Positions 46,224-49,292 of a stretch of DNA of 49,292 bases are shown here, piece by piece. How positions within the stretch are numbered: the stretch's first letter is position 1; the number at the start of each line of letters is the position of its first letter. The stretch comes from Blastococcus sp. DSM 46786 (lineage in GTDB: Bacteria; Actinomycetota; Actinomycetes; Mycobacteriales; Geodermatophilaceae): NCBI RefSeq assembly GCF_900109665.1, contig NZ_FOAO01000029.1, positions 1-49,292 of the forward strand. The letters run 5' to 3'. Below the pieces are notes generated by a model. That model had not been told where the DNA came from. It was given only the letters and a program-made list of their open reading frames with translations, and did not search any database. Made by a program: the position numbers and the translations under genes.

Positions 46224-47563
46224 GGCGCGATCTCCGTGTCCTGCGCCGCGGCGTCGTCCTGGGTCGGCTCGGCGTCCGTCATCCAGTCGTGGCCGATGAG
46301 CTGGGCAGCGCGGTCGATGCTGGTCAGACCGAGGAAGTTGGCGGCGTCCTCGATGCGCTGGTGCTCCTCGTAGGCGCGGCGGCCGGCCCAGGCGGTGATG
46401 GAGCGCTGCGTGCAGCCATCGGCCTTGTACAGGCCGGCGCGGTCGAGCACCGCGCGCAGCAGTTGGCCGACGGCCGAGACCGGGCTGGTGTCGGTGCGCC
46501 CGTCGCGATCGCCGCGGTAGACCAGCGGTCGGGTCTGGTCGAAGTCGGCGTGCTGGCGCAGAGCGTTGACGCGGCCGGTGAGCTGCTCCCACTGCCACTG
46601 GGAGGCAGTGAGGGTGCGCGGGCGGGTATGGGCGCCGCCGTGCAGCTGCACTCGCTGCCCGTCGCGCATGTCGCACGGGCGGAAGGCGGCGATCTCGGCG
46701 GTAGTGGCGCCGCATTCGGCCAAAGCCCATGCGGCCGGCTGGGCGGTCTCCCAGGGGGTCTCGATCGACGCAGACCGGCAGTCGGCGATCTCCTCGTCCA
46801 GGAGTGCTCGCAGACCGTTGTACTCGCGCTTGGGCAGCTCGAGGTCCAGAGTCGGCTCTCCGTCCGCGAGGCCGAGGCTGCGGGCGGTGCGGTAGAGCTG
46901 CCGCAGGGCGGCGCGACGGTTGTGCAGCGTGGGCAGCTGCGGCGGGCCGTATCCGTCGGCCGTGCGAATGTCGGCGTAGATCCAGTCGCGCGCCAGTTCG
47001 GCGTCGTCGGCCTCGCGCAGCGTGTGGCAGCCGGTGGCGCGGGAGTAGGCGATGAACTGGGCGGCGTTGCCGCCGAGCTTGGCGAGGCTCAGCTGGCTGA
47101 GGTCGCGCAGCTCGCTGAGCCGGCGCCACTGGCTGGTGACGAGCGCCAGACCCTCCTCGAGCGTCGGGTCAGCCACGATCGCCCGCCAGACGAACACCTG
47201 GTTCTCTTCGAGGTGCGGCCACTGCTCCCAGGCCCAGTCGTAGTAGCCGGCGTGCACGACTTGCGCGCCGATCTCCGCCGGGCAGGGACCGGTGACCAGC
47301 TCGGAGGTGACGGCGTGGGGGCGCTGGCAGCTCGGGTCGAGCGGCCCGGGCCCTGTGCGGCGCCCGAGTCGGTTGCGGGGCGCGTGCTCGCATCCGCAGT
47401 CCGTGCTTGGCCGCTGTGCCGGGCAATCGCCGTGAGCGTGGTAGCCGCACTCCCGGCTGCGCTCCTGGTTGCGCATCCGTCGCAGCTCGGCCTCTACAGC
47501 CGCCGCGCGACCACTGGCCCGGCGCGCGATCGCCGCGTCCGACTGCTTGTCCATCTCGTCCAC
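46220..47563 (-). CDS. Tyrosine-recombinase-fold protein, apparently catalytically inactive
   Basis: 447 residues from GTG 47563 (ATG 47554 is an alternative). The N-terminus is Cys/His-rich (CGYHAHGDC at 39-47, CGCEH at 56-60), a likely zinc site. The middle resembles a core-binding domain (NAAQFIAYSRATGCHTL). The C-terminal half follows the integrase layout, but key residues differ: the Arg-I box reads GATTAEIAAFRPCDM with Thr for Arg, the HxxR box is replaced around RSITAWAGRRAYEE, and LGH-Tyr is replaced around LGLTSIDRAAQLIGHDW. It may bind DNA as a targeting or accessory subunit for the coupled DDE protein. Confidence 0.6.
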   Translation of the reverse strand: MDEMDKQSDAAIARRASGRAAAVEAELRRMRNQERSRECGYHAHGDCPAQRPSTDCGCEHAPRNRLGRRTGPGPLDPSCQRPHAVTSELVTGPCPAEIGAQVVHAGYYDWAWEQWPHLEENQVFVWRAIVADPTLEEGLALVTSQWRRLSELRDLSQLSLAKLGGNAAQFIAYSRATGCHTLREADDAELARDWIYADIRTADGYGPPQLPTLHNRRAALRQLYRTARSLGLADGEPTLDLELPKREYNGLRALLDEEIADCRSASIETPWETAQPAAWALAECGATTAEIAAFRPCDMRDGQRVQLHGGAHTRPRTLTASQWQWEQLTGRVNALRQHADFDQTRPLVYRGDRDGRTDTSPVSAVGQLLRAVLDRAGLYKADGCTQRSITAWAGRRAYEEHQRIEDAANFLGLTSIDRAAQLIGHDWMTDAEPTQDDAAAQDTEIAP

Positions 47564-47634
47564 CCCGGTGTTGCCGTCCTGTTGACGGCGCGGACCGTTC
47601 GGGGGTGATTGGGTTGGGCAGTCGCCACAGCGCG

Positions 47635-47649
47635 CTGCTTGTCAAGCAG
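47635..47649. repeat. Short inverted repeat upstream of the recombinase-like gene
   Basis: ctgctt-gtc-aagcag, a perfect 6-bp inverted repeat. The gap 47564-47856 otherwise shows no gene I can support and may include one end of the two-gene element. Confidence 0.4.
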
Positions 47650-47856
47650 GTGCCAGGACGGCGTGCGTGCGGAACGAGTGTCGCCTTGCACCAGTCAGGT
47701 GGGATCAACGGCGTGATGCCGGCCGGGGTGGCCGGGACGCCGTCAGGCACGTCGAGGTCCTCTCAGTCGGCCGCTGCGATTCAGCGGGTCGACGGAGATC
47801 GCACCCCTGCCTGCTGGGCACGCGATCAAGGTCAACGATCTTGCCCAGCCTTTGCT

Positions 47857-49292
47857 GGCTCTTCGCAGATGAGGGTGTAGGGGTGAGCCGCGCGTCGGTG
47901 TCCGGATAGGGGTCGAGGCCTTCCAAGGATGGAGGTTCCTACGCCGCCCATCCGGAAGACCTCGACGTGCCTGACGCTACCGCTGTGGGCGGCTTCGTTC
48001 GCCCTGATCTGACCACGTTCTGCCGACTGGACGAGCTCGGCCTTGAGGTGCTCGGGCAGCGGCTCGAGCCCGATCGTGCGGTGCTGGCCTGCCGCGTGGT
48101 GGAACCCGACCAGTGGTGCCGCCGCTGCGGCTGCGAGGGCGCGCCGCGCGACACCGTCTGCCGGCGGCTGGCGCACGAGCCGCTGGGCTGGCGCCCCACG
48201 ACGCTGCTGGTCACGGTCCGCCGCTACCGGTGCACCGGGTGCGGGCACGTGTGGCGCCAGGACACCAGCCGGGCGGCCGAGCCTCGGGCCAAGTTGTCCC
48301 GATCTGGGCTGCGGTGGGCGCTGGAAGGCATCGTCTGCCAGCACCTGACCGTCGCCCGGGTCGCCGAGGGCCTCGGGGTCGCCTGGAACACCGCCAACGA
48401 TGCCGTCCTGGCCGAAGGCCAGCGGGTCCTGATCGACGACCCCGATCGGTTCGAGGGCGTGCAGGTGCTCGGGGTCGATGAGCACGTGTGGCGACACACC
48501 CGCCTCGGCGACAAGTACGTCACCGTGATCATCGACCTGACCCCGGTGCGGGACCGCACCGGCCCGGCCCGGCTGCTGGACATGGTCGAGGGCCGCTCCA
48601 AGCAGGCGCTCAAGACCTGGCTCGCCGCCCGGCCCGAGGCCTGGCGCGCGGGCCTGGAGGTGGTCGCGATGGACGGGTTCACCGGCTTCAAGACCGCCAC
48701 CACCGAGGAGCTGCCGGACGCGACCGCGGTGATGGACCCCTTCCACGTGGTGCGCCTGGCCGGCGACGCCTTGGACCGCTGCCGACGTCGGGTGCAGCAG
48801 GACCTGCACGGGCACCGCGGCCGCAAGGACGACCCGCTCTACCGCGCCCGGCGCGTCCTGCACACCGGCGCTGACCTGCTCACCGACCGGCAACAGCAGC
48901 GGCTGACCGTGCTGTTCGCCGCCGACGAGCACGTCCAGGTCGAGGCCACCTGGAGCATCTACCAGCGGATGATCGGCGCCTACCGCGAACCCGACCGGGC
49001 CAAGGGCCGGCGCCTGATGACCACCCTCATCGACGCGCTCGGCCGCGGCGTCCCGGCCGCGCTGACCGAGCTGATCACGCTGGGGCGGACGCTGAAGAAG
49101 CGGGCCGAGGACGTCCTGGCGTACTTCGACCGACCCGGCACCAGCAACGGACCGACCGAGGCCCTCAACGGACGACTCGAGCACCTCCGAGGATCCGCAC
49201 TCGGGTTCCGCAACCTCACCAACTACATCGCCAGAAGCCTGCTCGAGACCGGCGGGTTCAGGCCCCGACTACACCCTCGATCGTGAAGAGCC
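47857..49292 (+). mobile_element. Complete ISL3-family insertion sequence
   Basis: 24-bp terminal inverted repeats: GGCTCTTC at 47857 and its complement GAAGAGCC at 49285-49292, both followed inward (after six partly diverged bases) by GAGGGTGTAG. The ends match at 19 of 24 positions. The 1436-bp element encodes one intact transposase. Its right end is the last base of the window, so the 8-bp target duplication (left flank cctttgct) cannot be checked. Confidence 0.9.
47967..49286 (+). CDS. ISL3-family transposase
   Basis: 439 residues from GTG 47967. The N-terminal zinc-binding region has WCRRCGCEG and YRCTGCGHVWRQD, followed by a helix-turn-helix (LTVARVAEGLGVAWNTAND). The DDE domain has VLGVDEHVW (D), VVAMDGFTGF (D) and TSNGPTEALNGRLEHLR (E). 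Full length, no frameshift, and stop 6 nt before the right inverted-repeat end, as usual for the family. The element should be active or recently so. Confidence 0.93.
   Translation: MPDATAVGGFVRPDLTTFCRLDELGLEVLGQRLEPDRAVLACRVVEPDQWCRRCGCEGAPRDTVCRRLAHEPLGWRPTTLLVTVRRYRCTGCGHVWRQDTSRAAEPRAKLSRSGLRWALEGIVCQHLTVARVAEGLGVAWNTANDAVLAEGQRVLIDDPDRFEGVQVLGVDEHVWRHTRLGDKYVTVIIDLTPVRDRTGPARLLDMVEGRSKQALKTWLAARPEAWRAGLEVVAMDGFTGFKTATTEELPDATAVMDPFHVVRLAGDALDRCRRRVQQDLHGHRGRKDDPLYRARRVLHTGADLLTDRQQQRLTVLFAADEHVQVEATWSIYQRMIGAYREPDRAKGRRLMTTLIDALGRGVPAALTELITLGRTLKKRAEDVLAYFDRPGTSNGPTEALNGRLEHLRGSALGFRNLTNYIARSLLETGGFRPRLHPRS

Noticed and set aside
44709..47129. Single 806-residue gene covering the DDE region and upstream
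   Set aside because: The first ~300 residues are an off-frame reading of the recombinase-like gene; the GTGA overlap at 46220-46223 gives a natural start for a 504-residue protein.
47823..47830. gatcaagg shared with 44493-44500 as direct repeats bounding the two-gene element
   Set aside because: Eight bases are too short to distinguish from chance over 3.3 kb, and the surrounding bases do not match.

Overview
The window is very GC-rich with frequent GTG starts, mycothiol-type redox enzymes, Eis-like and HelR-like genes, and a pepN / nitroreductase-like / rpiB neighbourhood that I recall from Mycobacterium tuberculosis. Together these point to a high-GC actinobacterium. A soil or stone-dwelling member of the Geodermatophilaceae (Blastococcus, Geodermatophilus or Modestobacter type) is my best guess. 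That is inference from gene content, not a database match.

Layout. 1-302: the 5' end of an IS110-family transposase (minus strand, cut by the window edge) with its non-coding upstream region. 350-9399: housekeeping genes: pepN, a mycothiol nitroreductase-like thioredoxin-fold protein, an SDR, a P-loop kinase-like protein, a DUF429 protein, rpiB, argG with candidate ArgR sites and a leaderless promoter, and an Eis-type acetyltransferase. 9465-18403: a NarL-type two-component pair, a secreted lipoprotein, a CpdB-like secreted nucleotidase, an ECF sigma factor with a SnoaL-like tail, a small hypothetical gene and a DHA2 drug exporter. 18538-22861: a Kef-type antiporter fused to an RCK domain and a UBP-type zinc finger, then a HelR-type RNA polymerase recycling ATPase preceded by a near-perfect rifamycin-associated element. 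22955-23902: a DUF4349 lipoprotein.

23957-44433 looks like a genomic island of about 20.4 kb. An intact tRNA-Gly(TCC) gene lies at the right edge, and a 40-nt copy of its 3' half lies at the left edge next to the first DUF4349 gene. A second, closely related DUF4349 gene sits just inside the right edge beside a truncated acetyltransferase. Cargo: a 1820-residue secreted protein (ThuA domain, copper-radical oxidase with all ligand residues, two LamG domains, Ig/cadherin-like domains); an IclR regulator with a tautomerase; a plus-strand uronate/KDG operon (KDG kinase, KDPG aldolase, KduI, KduD, a ribose-type ABC importer of four genes, an aldehyde dehydrogenase); and a CopC-CopD fusion. An 18-bp operator-like motif occurs twice upstream of the oxidase gene and twice in the iclR-kinase gap. 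This suggests one regulon in which a secreted carbohydrate-binding oxidase feeds or senses substrate for uronate uptake and catabolism.

44709-49292: beyond the tRNA lies a translationally coupled pair on the minus strand, a tyrosine-recombinase-fold protein that appears to lack its catalytic residues and a DDE-transposase-like protein. A complete ISL3-family insertion sequence follows, whose right inverted repeat ends exactly at the last base of the window. The strongest candidates for something undescribed are the secreted ThuA/copper-oxidase protein tied by a shared operator to the uronate operon, and the dead-recombinase plus DDE pair.
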